Notes under the pieces: model-generated | Database searches by the model: none | What the model saw: the letters and a program-made list of their open reading frames with translations, nothing else | Told to the model about the DNA's origin: nothing | In this document: piece after piece, positions 1-6,194 of the stretch | Numbering within the stretch: position 1 is the first letter of the stretch | Layout: the number at the start of each line of letters is the position of its first letter | Assembly (NCBI GenBank): GCA_023453665.1 | Contig: JAEXTA010000172.1 | Location: forward strand, 1 to 38,293 | Length of the DNA: 38,293 nucleotides | Reading direction: 5' to 3' | Source: Bacteroidota bacterium | GTDB taxonomy: Bacteria > Bacteroidota > Ignavibacteria > Ignavibacteriales > Ignavibacteriaceae | Position numbers and translations under genes: made by a program

Positions 1-733
1 GTTCATCTCCATAAAATACACTTGCGTTTGAGTATGTCGCCTCATCAACAGAATTTTCTTCCGGGAATCGAATCCCGCTATCCCAGACAAGGTCATAAGC
101 ATTATTGCTTATGTGTGTATTCATCCCTATCAGTTCTATATCAGCATCAAAACTGTATTTGTTTCCATAAAATTTGTATTGCTTAATAATTTTACTGCCG
201 TCTTTTGCCGAAAATGTAAAAGTTAAAGAACGGGTTTCTTCTTTGGATAATTTGTATGAAGAATTTGCAGGAGACAATTGAAAATCCAGATCAGATGTAT
301 TTACGGCTTTGCCATCAGTTGTAACAAAAGCTAAATCATAACCTCCGCCGTTTGAATAGTTAATAAGCTGAATGGAGTGTTTATCAATATTCTTCGTGGC
401 ATCTTCACCTATCGAATACCAGTTATTGAATTCTTTAAGATAGTAACGAATTATTTTCGCTCCCCTGGTTGAAAGCTCAAGTTTAACCAGGTCATTTTCC
501 ACAGTAATAATTCTTTCTTTCGCCAGTGTTTTAAACACCGACTGAGTATCTGCAGATGTGACTATGTTTGATGTTGTGTTTTGTTTAGCAACAGTGTCTT
601 TTTTAATAACTACGTCGGTCGTATCCTGTTGATGAGAAGGCTTCTGCGGTACCGGTTCGGGCGCGCTTATATAAAGCCACACCATTAATATTGCGCCGAT
701 TAAAATAAATGCTATCGTTGTTTGTCTGTCCAT
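1..733 (-). CDS. yidC: Membrane protein insertase YidC (N-terminal part, cut by window edge)
   Basis: The leftward reading frame from ATG at 733 is open for 244 codons to the window edge, so only the N-terminal part is present. It begins MDRQTTIAFILIGAILMVWL, the single N-terminal membrane helix typical of Gram-negative YidC. A Gln/Thr-rich linker and the start of the periplasmic beta-sandwich domain follow. YidC inserts and folds inner-membrane proteins, alone or with SecYEG. It is the last visible gene of the rpmH-rnpA-yidD-yidC set that flanks many bacterial origins, and its start lies 10 bp after the yidD stop, so co-transcription is likely. The conserved C-terminal insertase domain lies outside the window. 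Family assignment rests on the N-terminus plus gene order. Confidence 0.93.
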   Translation of the reverse strand, partial: MDRQTTIAFILIGAILMVWLYISAPEPVPQKPSHQQDTTDVVIKKDTVAKQNTTSNIVTSADTQSVFKTLAKERIITVENDLVKLELSTRGAKIIRYYLKEFNNWYSIGEDATKNIDKHSIQLINYSNGGGYDLAFVTTDGKAVNTSDLDFQLSPANSSYKLSKEETRSLTFTFSAKDGSKIIKQYKFYGNKYSFDADIELIGMNTHISNNAYDLVWDSGIRFPEENSVDEATYSNASVFYGDE

Positions 734-743
734 CAGGTTTCCG

Positions 744-953
744 TTATTCTACCGGGTCGTAACCACCCTTATTAAATGGATTACATCTTAAAATTCGCCA
801 TGAAGTTTTCCACAATCCTTTAAAAACACCGTACTTGGTGAAAGCCTGTACTCCGTATTCTGAACAACTTGGTGTAAAGCGACAGGATGGCGGCAGAAGC
901 GGACCGATAAATTTTTGGTATCCTTTTATAAGGTAAACAAAAATAAATCTCAC
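744..953 (-). CDS. yidD: Membrane protein insertion efficiency factor YidD
   Basis: This 69-residue protein has the YidD signature CRFTPSCSEY near residues 24-33 and the later RCNPFNKGGYDPV motif near the end. The family helps YidC-dependent insertion of inner-membrane proteins and associates with the membrane through an amphipathic N-terminus. The start is GTG (951-953), one base after the rnpA stop, so translation is probably coupled. Length is normal for the short form of the family. The gene lies between rnpA and yidC, as in most bacteria. Confidence 0.95.
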   Translation of the reverse strand: MRFIFVYLIKGYQKFIGPLLPPSCRFTPSCSEYGVQAFTKYGVFKGLWKTSWRILRCNPFNKGGYDPVE

Positions 954-954
954 G

Positions 955-1353
955 CTAAAAACTCCTGCTAATAGCGGTCATAAGTTCAATGACCGGGGGC
1001 GATATTTCTTTGAGACGTACTTTTTTATTTTCTTTAATATTTATTGAAAGTGCTGAGAAAACTATAAAGAGCCTAATTTTTTTTTCGATACACTTTTCTG
1101 TCAGTTCTTTTTTATTCATCCGGAAGGATTCTCTTATTAGACGTTTAATCCTGTTTCTCCAAACAGCATTCCCCGATTTTTTTGAGACTGCTGCCATAAG
1201 TTTTACGCCGCCTTCAGGTTGCTCTTGTTGAATAAAAAATGTTGCTTTAAGTTTTTTATCGGAAGAAGAGAATGTTTTTCCAAACGAATAAATTTTCTGA
1301 ATATCCTTATGGCTTCTTATTCTTTCATTTTTAGAAAGACCGAAGCGTTTCAC
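955..1353 (-). CDS. rnpA: Ribonuclease P protein component
   Basis: RnpA binds RNase P RNA and helps mature the 5' ends of tRNAs. The 132-residue protein carries the family core SKKSGNAVWRNRIKRLIRES around residues 57-76, including the basic RNR segment that contacts RNA. It begins with a family-typical segment (FGLSKNERIRSHKDIQKIY). The start is GTG at 1351-1353, 12 bp after the rpmH stop. The start is supported by its position directly downstream of rpmH and by the usual N-terminal length. It probably shares the rpmH promoter. Confidence 0.94.
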   Translation of the reverse strand: MKRFGLSKNERIRSHKDIQKIYSFGKTFSSSDKKLKATFFIQQEQPEGGVKLMAAVSKKSGNAVWRNRIKRLIRESFRMNKKELTEKCIEKKIRLFIVFSALSINIKENKKVRLKEISPPVIELMTAISRSF

Positions 1354-1365
1354 AATTTATCAGAA

Positions 1366-1512
1366 TTATTTTTCGTCACTAACAGTTAATTTTTTTCTTC
1401 CCTTTGCTCTTCTGCTGGCAAGCACTTTTCTTCCGTTTTTAGTTTTCATTCTTTCTCTAAAACCATGTTTATTTTTTCTTTTCCTGTTACTAGGCTGATA
1501 TGTTCTTTTCAT
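1366..1512 (-). CDS. rpmH: Large ribosomal subunit protein bL34
   Basis: A 48-residue, very basic protein starting MKRTYQPSNRKRKNKHGF, the standard bL34 N-terminus, followed by RERMKTKNGRKVLASRRAKG and a short acidic tail. bL34 is a structural protein of the 50S subunit. An AAGGAG ribosome-binding site lies about eight bases before the ATG at 1510-1512. It is the first gene of the leftward rpmH-rnpA-yidD-yidC run, and a good Bacteroidota-type promoter sits just upstream. Confidence 0.96.
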   Translation of the reverse strand: MKRTYQPSNRKRKNKHGFRERMKTKNGRKVLASRRAKGRKKLTVSDEK

Positions 1513-1543
1513 AATTAATACTCCTTGTTATCTAAAAAGAGGA

Positions 1544-1574
1544 CAAAAATAATTATAAACGCTTAAATTTCCAA
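1544..1574 (-). promoter_or_regulatory. Candidate rpmH promoter (Bacteroidota type)
   Basis: On the minus strand a -33 TTG (1574-1572) is followed after 20 nt by TATTTTTG (1551-1544). This fits the TTG-N19/20-TAnnTTTG consensus of the Bacteroidota housekeeping sigma factor. The predicted 5' leader to the rpmH ATG is about 25-30 nt and contains the AAGGAG site. Confidence 0.6.
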
Positions 1575-1759
1575 GATTATTAGATCGGTTTATTTCAAAA
1601 CCAGCTTTAATAAAAATTATTTCTTCTGATCTACAGAATTAATTTGCTCTTGGTCGATTGTACACATATTTTTTCTTGTCGTTGAAAGCCTCTTTTTGTG
1701 GTGAATAACATGTTGATAACCTAAAAATGTGAAATCGTTTCACGTCCTTTTTGGATAAT

Positions 1760-1785
1760 AGCCCCGACCAAGCCGGGCTGTTTTT
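1760..1785 (+). terminator. Terminator-like hairpin upstream of dnaA
   Basis: AGCCC (1760-1764) pairs with GGGCT (1775-1779), with a possible extra inner G-C pair, and is followed by GTTTTT. It lies 144 bp before the dnaA start on the same strand. It could end a short leader transcript (an attenuator) or simply insulate dnaA. The stem is short, so confidence is low. Confidence 0.35.
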
Positions 1786-1927
1786 GTGAAGTGTTTTCAA
1801 ACCGCGTCTGGTAATTGCTTGTTTTATAATGCCTTACCAACACACACATCATGTTAATAACTTGTTGGCTATTTGGCGCAGCTTAAACTATTTTTTATAA
1901 TTAAATAGAAAAATCTCTTTTTTTAAT

Positions 1928-1936
1928 TGTGGATAA
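1928..1936. promoter_or_regulatory. Perfect DnaA box overlapping the dnaA start codon
   Basis: TGTGGATAA is the exact reverse complement of the consensus TTATCCACA. The GTG start codon of dnaA (1929-1931) lies inside it, so DnaA bound here would cover its own translation start region on the DNA. This suggests autoregulation, although DnaA-box autorepression normally acts at the promoter. Confidence 0.7.
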
Positions 1937-3338
1937 TTATCAAACAATCTCTCTGGAAAAAACAATCAGCCCTGTAGGCAAGGACCATCTTTCTGTATGG
2001 AAAGACTGCCTTAAAATTATAAAAGAACACGTAACTCAAATGACTTATACAACCTGGTTTATACCCATAAAACCGGTTGAGTTAATAAATAAAAATTTAA
2101 AAATCCAAATACCAAGTCAGTTTTTCTGGGAGTGGATAGATGAACACTACAACACACTAATTAACAAAACTATCTCGGATGTTTTGGGGCCGGACGCAAA
2201 GCTATCTTACCTTATTGTTGAAGAAAATGAACACCCAACGATAGAAAAAGACGAAATAGTTGTGCCTTTAAAAATTTCTGAGACAAGGCCATCTGAACCA
2301 AAATTTGAAAACTTTTTAAATCCCAGGTATACGTTCGATAATTTTATTAAGGGTGAAGGAAATCAATTAGCAAGAGCTGCAGCAACGGCAATAAGTGAAA
2401 ATCCCGGAGGGACTTCATTTAATCCGCTTTTTATTTATGGCGGTGTGGGTCTTGGCAAAACACATCTTATACAAGCAATTGGAAATCAAACATTAATAAA
2501 CCACCCCAACAAAAAAGTAATTTATCTTTCTTCCGATATATTTACTGTTGAATTTGTTGAGGCTATAAAAACAAACAGCGTAAATGAATTCTCTTCGTTT
2601 TACCGCGGAATGGATGTTCTTATAATTGATGATATCCAGTTTCTTATAGGTAAAGAAAAAACGCAAGATCATTTTTTCCATATATTCAACACACTTCACC
2701 AGGCAAGAAAACAAATTATACTTTCAAGCGATAAACCTCCGAAAGACTTAAAGGGATTGGACGAAAGATTGATTTCCCGATTTCAATGGGGTTTAACGGC
2801 AGACATTCAGCCGCCGGAATTTGAAATGCGTCTTGCTATATTAAAAAGAAAGTGTGAAGACTACGGGATGTCTCCGCAAAATGAAATTCTTGAATATATA
2901 GCAAGTAATATAACCTCAAATATAAGAGAGTTGGAAGGATGCCTTATTAAACTTCTGGCAACAGCATCATTAAAATCTGCAGATATTAATCTTGATCTTG
3001 CAAAGAAGACCGTCAAGGAAATAAGTACAGACAGAAAAATTCACGTAACTATAGAATCTATTACAAAAATTGTTTGTGAATATCTTAATGTTGCAGAAAA
3101 CAAACTGAGAGAAAAGACAAGGAAAAAAGAAATTGTACTTGCCAGACAGTTAGCAATGTATTTATCAAAAGAGCTTACTAAAAACTCACTTAAAACAATC
3201 GGATTGCACTTTGGCGGAAGAGATCATTCAACTGTAATTCATGCATGCAATTCTATGGAAGAAAACAAACTAAAAGATTTATCTCTTAAAGATTTAATAG
3301 ATACGCTGAAAAATAAAATAGAGCTAAGTTGTTCATAA
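1929..3338 (+). CDS. dnaA: Chromosomal replication initiator DnaA
   Basis: DnaA binds origin boxes, oligomerises with ATP and opens the duplex. The 469-residue protein has all four regions: domain I (WKDCLKIIKEHVTQMTYTTW near residue 25), a linker, the AAA+ domain with Walker A GGVGLGKTHL near residue 171 and Walker B VLIIDDIQFL near residue 228, and the C-terminal helix-turn-helix with signature GGRDHSTVIHA near residue 429. The GTG start at 1929 gives the normal spacing before domain I. No strong ribosome-binding site precedes it, and the start codon lies within a perfect DnaA box. The gene is followed by a 326-bp spacer with further boxes, then dnaN. Confidence 0.97.
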   Translation: MDNYQTISLEKTISPVGKDHLSVWKDCLKIIKEHVTQMTYTTWFIPIKPVELINKNLKIQIPSQFFWEWIDEHYNTLINKTISDVLGPDAKLSYLIVEENEHPTIEKDEIVVPLKISETRPSEPKFENFLNPRYTFDNFIKGEGNQLARAAATAISENPGGTSFNPLFIYGGVGLGKTHLIQAIGNQTLINHPNKKVIYLSSDIFTVEFVEAIKTNSVNEFSSFYRGMDVLIIDDIQFLIGKEKTQDHFFHIFNTLHQARKQIILSSDKPPKDLKGLDERLISRFQWGLTADIQPPEFEMRLAILKRKCEDYGMSPQNEILEYIASNITSNIRELEGCLIKLLATASLKSADINLDLAKKTVKEISTDRKIHVTIESITKIVCEYLNVAENKLREKTRKKEIVLARQLAMYLSKELTKNSLKTIGLHFGGRDHSTVIHACNSMEENKLKDLSLKDLIDTLKNKIELSCS

Positions 3339-3430
3339 ACGGGTTAAAACTTGTTAATAAACCCTCGATAGATTGTTGACAACCGCCTGCTTACTAACAC
3401 TAACATCTTAAGTTATCACTTACAAATTAA

Positions 3431-3439
3431 TTATCCACA
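3431..3439 (+). promoter_or_regulatory. DnaA box (perfect)
   Basis: TTATCCACA, an exact consensus DnaA box, followed by an A-rich run. It lies 62 bp (start to start) before the second perfect box and in the same orientation. Confidence 0.8.
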
Positions 3440-3492
3440 ATAAAAAATTATAAACTTTGCTTAATATGAGCAGCAAATAAAGTATTAAAATC

Positions 3493-3501
3493 TTATCCAC
3501 A
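3493..3501 (+). promoter_or_regulatory. DnaA box (perfect), next to DnaA-trio
   Basis: TTATCCACA, an exact consensus box, ending two bases before the CTA/TTA triplet series. In the characterised trio-type origins, the box nearest the trio nucleates the DnaA filament that opens the DNA, so this is the likely nucleation box. Confidence 0.8.
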
Positions 3502-3503
3502 TA

Positions 3504-3530
3504 CTAACATCATTATTACTACTATTATAT
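3504..3530 (+). promoter_or_regulatory. Candidate DnaA-trio unwinding element
   Basis: Read in triplets from 3504 the top strand is CTA ACA TCA TTA TTA CTA CTA TTA TAT. On the opposite strand, read 3'->5', this gives GAT, TGT, AGT, AAT, AAT, GAT, GAT, AAT. Five consecutive triplets (3513-3527) fit the 3'-[G/A]AT-5' trio pattern described for DnaA single-strand filament loading. The run lies immediately downstream of a perfect box and merges into an A+T-only tract. Confidence 0.65.
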
Positions 3531-3608
3531 TTTAAAAACATGATAAATAATTAATAATAACTGTGAGTATAACTGCTTAAAATAAGTACAAGATGATAGT
3601 TTAATTTA

Positions 3609-3639
3609 TTGAGATTCGGTAGTTATTTTAGTAATTTTG
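3609..3639 (+). promoter_or_regulatory. Candidate dnaN promoter (Bacteroidota type)
   Basis: TTG at 3609-3611 is followed after 20 nt by TAATTTTG at 3632-3639, an exact TAnnTTTG match. The leader to the dnaN ATG would be about 20 nt and contains AAAGGAG. Confidence 0.65.
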
Positions 3640-3664
3640 CACAATCGAAAAGGAGAAAAATTAA

Positions 3665-4774
3665 ATGGAATTTAAAGTAAACAGCAAAGTTTTAGAAAAA
3701 CTTCTTTCCAGAGTTATACCCGCAGTTCCTTCCAGAACTCCAATGCCTATTCTGGAAAACTTTCTGTTTGATATTAAAGATGGTTCATTACTTGTATCAG
3801 CCACTGATCTTGAAGTTTCTTTACGTTCGTCTATAAGTATTGACGCGAAAGAAAATAAAAAGATGGTTATTCCTGCCAGACTTCTTTTCGATATAATAAG
3901 ATCACTAAGCGATACAATGATTACTTTTGAAACTGAAAGTAATTCAAAATTAAAAATGAAAACCGAAAACGGAATTTATCATATAGGTTTTTCTGATCCG
4001 GTTGATTTTCCGGATATACCCGAAGTTCCAAAAGACAAAGAAGTTGCTTTAAAAGGAAGCGATCTTAAAAAAGCGATTGATCAGACTTCTTTTGCAATGA
4101 GTAAAGAGGATATGAGACCAGCAATGACAGGTACGCTTTTCGAGTTTAGTAAAGACGGGTTAAGATTTGTAACGACAGACGGTCACCGTCTTGTAAAATT
4201 CATGAACAAGTCGGTAAAGTTTCCTAAAGATGAACAATATATTGTTCCCGAAAGAGCTATTAGTGTATTATCAAAACAACTGCCGGAAGATGAAATAAAA
4301 ATATATCTTAGTAAAACACACGCTTCATTTACACTTGATGGATTGGAATTTGGATCAAGATTAATTGGAGAAAAATACCCGGCGTATAACAGTGTTATTC
4401 CGCTGGAGAATGAAAATATACTTAAAGTGAAAAGAGACGAACTTCAATCTACAATAAAAAGAATGATGTTGTTCTCGTCCGGTAATTCCAAACAGGTGAA
4501 ATTTTCAATTTCAAATAATGTTGTAGAGGTTTCTGCGGAGGATATTGATCACGGGTCCAATGCTGTGGAAAATATTGTGTGTGATTATAAAGGGGAATCA
4601 ATGGACATCGGTTTTAACACAGCCTATGTTAATGATATGATAACTCATATAAGCAGTAAAGAAATTTTGTTTAAACTGCACTCTCCGACAAAAGCGTGTA
4701 TTTTAGAACCAACCGATACAGGCGAGAATGAAGAATTAATGCTGCTGCTTATGCCGGTCCGGTTAAATAATTGA
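3665..4774 (+). CDS. dnaN: DNA polymerase III beta subunit (sliding clamp)
   Basis: The ring-shaped clamp tethers DNA polymerase III and other enzymes to DNA. The 369-residue length is normal. Family features visible are AVPSRTPMPILENFLFDI near residue 19, FVTTDGHRLVKF near residue 171, and the C-terminal ending LLLMPVRLNN, matching the family's conserved MPMR-type tail. A strong AAAGGAG site lies 9 nt before the ATG. The stop is 4 bp from the recF start, so the two genes are almost certainly co-transcribed. Confidence 0.97.
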   Translation: MEFKVNSKVLEKLLSRVIPAVPSRTPMPILENFLFDIKDGSLLVSATDLEVSLRSSISIDAKENKKMVIPARLLFDIIRSLSDTMITFETESNSKLKMKTENGIYHIGFSDPVDFPDIPEVPKDKEVALKGSDLKKAIDQTSFAMSKEDMRPAMTGTLFEFSKDGLRFVTTDGHRLVKFMNKSVKFPKDEQYIVPERAISVLSKQLPEDEIKIYLSKTHASFTLDGLEFGSRLIGEKYPAYNSVIPLENENILKVKRDELQSTIKRMMLFSSGNSKQVKFSISNNVVEVSAEDIDHGSNAVENIVCDYKGESMDIGFNTAYVNDMITHISSKEILFKLHSPTKACILEPTDTGENEELMLLLMPVRLNN

Positions 4775-4778
4775 GAAA

Positions 4779-5891
4779 ATGATCCTGTCTTCTGTTCAGC
4801 TAAAAAATTTTAGACTTCATAAAAATGTAAGTTTAAGTTTTTCTGATGGAATTAATTATATAGTAGGAGGTAATGGACAGGGTAAAACAACCATTCTTGA
4901 ATCAATCTATTACCTGTGTACAACAAAAAGCAACAGCTCAAGATCAGACAGCGAAACAGTAAGTTTTAATGAAAGCGAGTTTGAAATATCAGGCTTGTTT
5001 AAAGACAGAACCGAGAATAAAATAAAAATAATCTATTCTTTGACAGAAAATAAAAAAAATTATTTTCAGGATAATAAACCAGTTAATAAAGCCGCAGATG
5101 TTATAGGAAGATTTCCTGTTGTTTTGTTAACACCGGAAGATCATTCCATTACCCAGGGTTATCCTTCTGACAGAAGAAAATTTGTTGATTCTATCATTTC
5201 CCAGGCAAGCAATACGTATCTGAAAAATCTTCTGGAATATAATAAAACACTTAAACAACGCTCCAGCCTTCTTTCACAATATAAAGAAAGGAAACGACCG
5301 TATAACAAGGAAGAATTTGATTCATGGTCGGAAAAATTAATTAACACCGGAACTGCATTAATTGAAAGCAGAATAAAATTTACATCAGGCTTTAATGAAT
5401 ATGTTAAAGAATCATATTTCCGAATTATGAAAGAGAAAGAAACCCCGTTAATTAAATATCTTTTTCTTGAAGGAGTAAATAGCGGAAACATACACGAAAG
5501 TTTTAAAGCTCAGTTGGATTTGAGAAGAGACGAAGAATTAAGAAGAGCAGCTAACCTGGTGGGCCCGCATAAAGATGATTTTATTTTTGAGATTAATGGA
5601 GTAAATCTGAAAACATTCGGTTCACAAGGACAACACAAAACATTTCAAACAGCGTTAAGATTCGCACAGTTTTTTTATCTTAAGGAAAAATCAGGTATAG
5701 TTCCCATATTTCTATTAGATGATTTGTTTGGTGAATTAGACTCAGCAAGAGCTGAACGGATAAGCGAGTACCTTGGAGAAGTGGGACAAGCATTTATTAC
5801 CCTTACAGACTTTGCCGACTTTTCTTTTCTTAAGAAAAAAGAAAAAGATCAGATAATAAAAATAAAAGAAGGCAGCCTGGTCTATGCTTAA
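4779..5891 (+). CDS. recF: DNA replication/repair protein RecF
   Basis: RecF is an SMC-like ATPase that helps load RecA at gapped DNA. The 370-residue protein starts with the typical LKNFRLHKNVSLSFSDGIN and has Walker A GGNGQGKTT near residues 30-38. A signature-like DLRRDEELRR region lies near residue 247 and Walker B LLDDLFGELD near residue 312. The start is 4 bp after dnaN. The stop overlaps the next gene by 8 bp, which implies translational coupling. Confidence 0.96.
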   Translation: MILSSVQLKNFRLHKNVSLSFSDGINYIVGGNGQGKTTILESIYYLCTTKSNSSRSDSETVSFNESEFEISGLFKDRTENKIKIIYSLTENKKNYFQDNKPVNKAADVIGRFPVVLLTPEDHSITQGYPSDRRKFVDSIISQASNTYLKNLLEYNKTLKQRSSLLSQYKERKRPYNKEEFDSWSEKLINTGTALIESRIKFTSGFNEYVKESYFRIMKEKETPLIKYLFLEGVNSGNIHESFKAQLDLRRDEELRRAANLVGPHKDDFIFEINGVNLKTFGSQGQHKTFQTALRFAQFFYLKEKSGIVPIFLLDDLFGELDSARAERISEYLGEVGQAFITLTDFADFSFLKKKEKDQIIKIKEGSLVYA

Positions 5892-6168
5892 CGGTTTTCA
5901 TAGTCTTAGAGAAATAATAAACACATCGCCTGAGTTTGAAAACCTAAAAAGAGTAATTGCCGAGAGCGATGTAATAGAAGAGTTTTATAAAATATTTCCC
6001 GAGTTAGAAAAAGTAGTCGTTCCGGTAAAAGTTGAAAAAAAAGTATTAAAATTAAAAGTTGAAAATTCTACGTGGAGAAGCGAAATAAAATTCAACGAAA
6101 GATCACTGATCGAAAAAATTAATACTCACTTCAAAGAACAGCGGGTAAACCAGCTAAGATTTATTTAA
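5884..6168 (+). CDS. DUF721 / DciA-like protein
   Basis: A 94-residue protein whose C-terminal half has the DUF721 pattern: LKLKVENSTWRSEIKFNERS, then LIEKIN and a final VNQLRFI. DUF721 proteins include DciA, the ancestral helicase operator/loader that interacts with DnaB, and in many phyla the gene sits between recF and gyrB as it does here. The N-terminal 40 residues (SLREIINTSPEFENLKRV...) resemble the short helical region of the family. The start overlaps recF by 8 bp. A role in replicative helicase recruitment is inferred from family and position, not shown by the sequence. Confidence 0.8.
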   Translation: MLNGFHSLREIINTSPEFENLKRVIAESDVIEEFYKIFPELEKVVVPVKVEKKVLKLKVENSTWRSEIKFNERSLIEKINTHFKEQRVNQLRFI

Positions 6169-6194
6169 AAGGATTTATTAATAGAGAGACAAAA

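Larger units (their letters stand above)
1513..1928. other. rpmH-dnaA divergent spacer, upstream part of origin region
   Basis: This 416-bp gene-free stretch separates the leftward rpmH operon from rightward dnaA. It contains only relaxed DnaA-box-like words: TGTTGATAA at 1711-1719 (one mismatch to TGTGGATAA) and TGTTAATAA at 1852-1860 (two mismatches). It also holds a hairpin with a T run at 1760-1785, and the rpmH promoter at its left end. No convincing dnaA promoter matching TAnnTTTG was found. It may form the upstream half of a bipartite origin. Confidence 0.5.
3339..3664. other. Probable oriC unwinding region (dnaA-dnaN spacer)
   Basis: This A+T-rich spacer holds perfect DnaA boxes at 3431-3439 and 3493-3501 in the same orientation, a relaxed TGTTAATAA at 3352-3360, a trinucleotide run matching the DnaA-trio pattern at 3504-3530, a long A+T tract to about 3600, and the dnaN promoter. 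Box, trio and A+T tract occur in the order known for bacterial unwinding elements. The flanking genes diverge from the general region (rpmH left, dnaA-gyrA right), as expected at an origin. Confidence 0.75.

Noticed and set aside
989..1231. Rightward open frame inside rnpA
   Set aside because: It is antisense to rnpA, which has clear family motifs, and the encoded protein has no recognisable domain.
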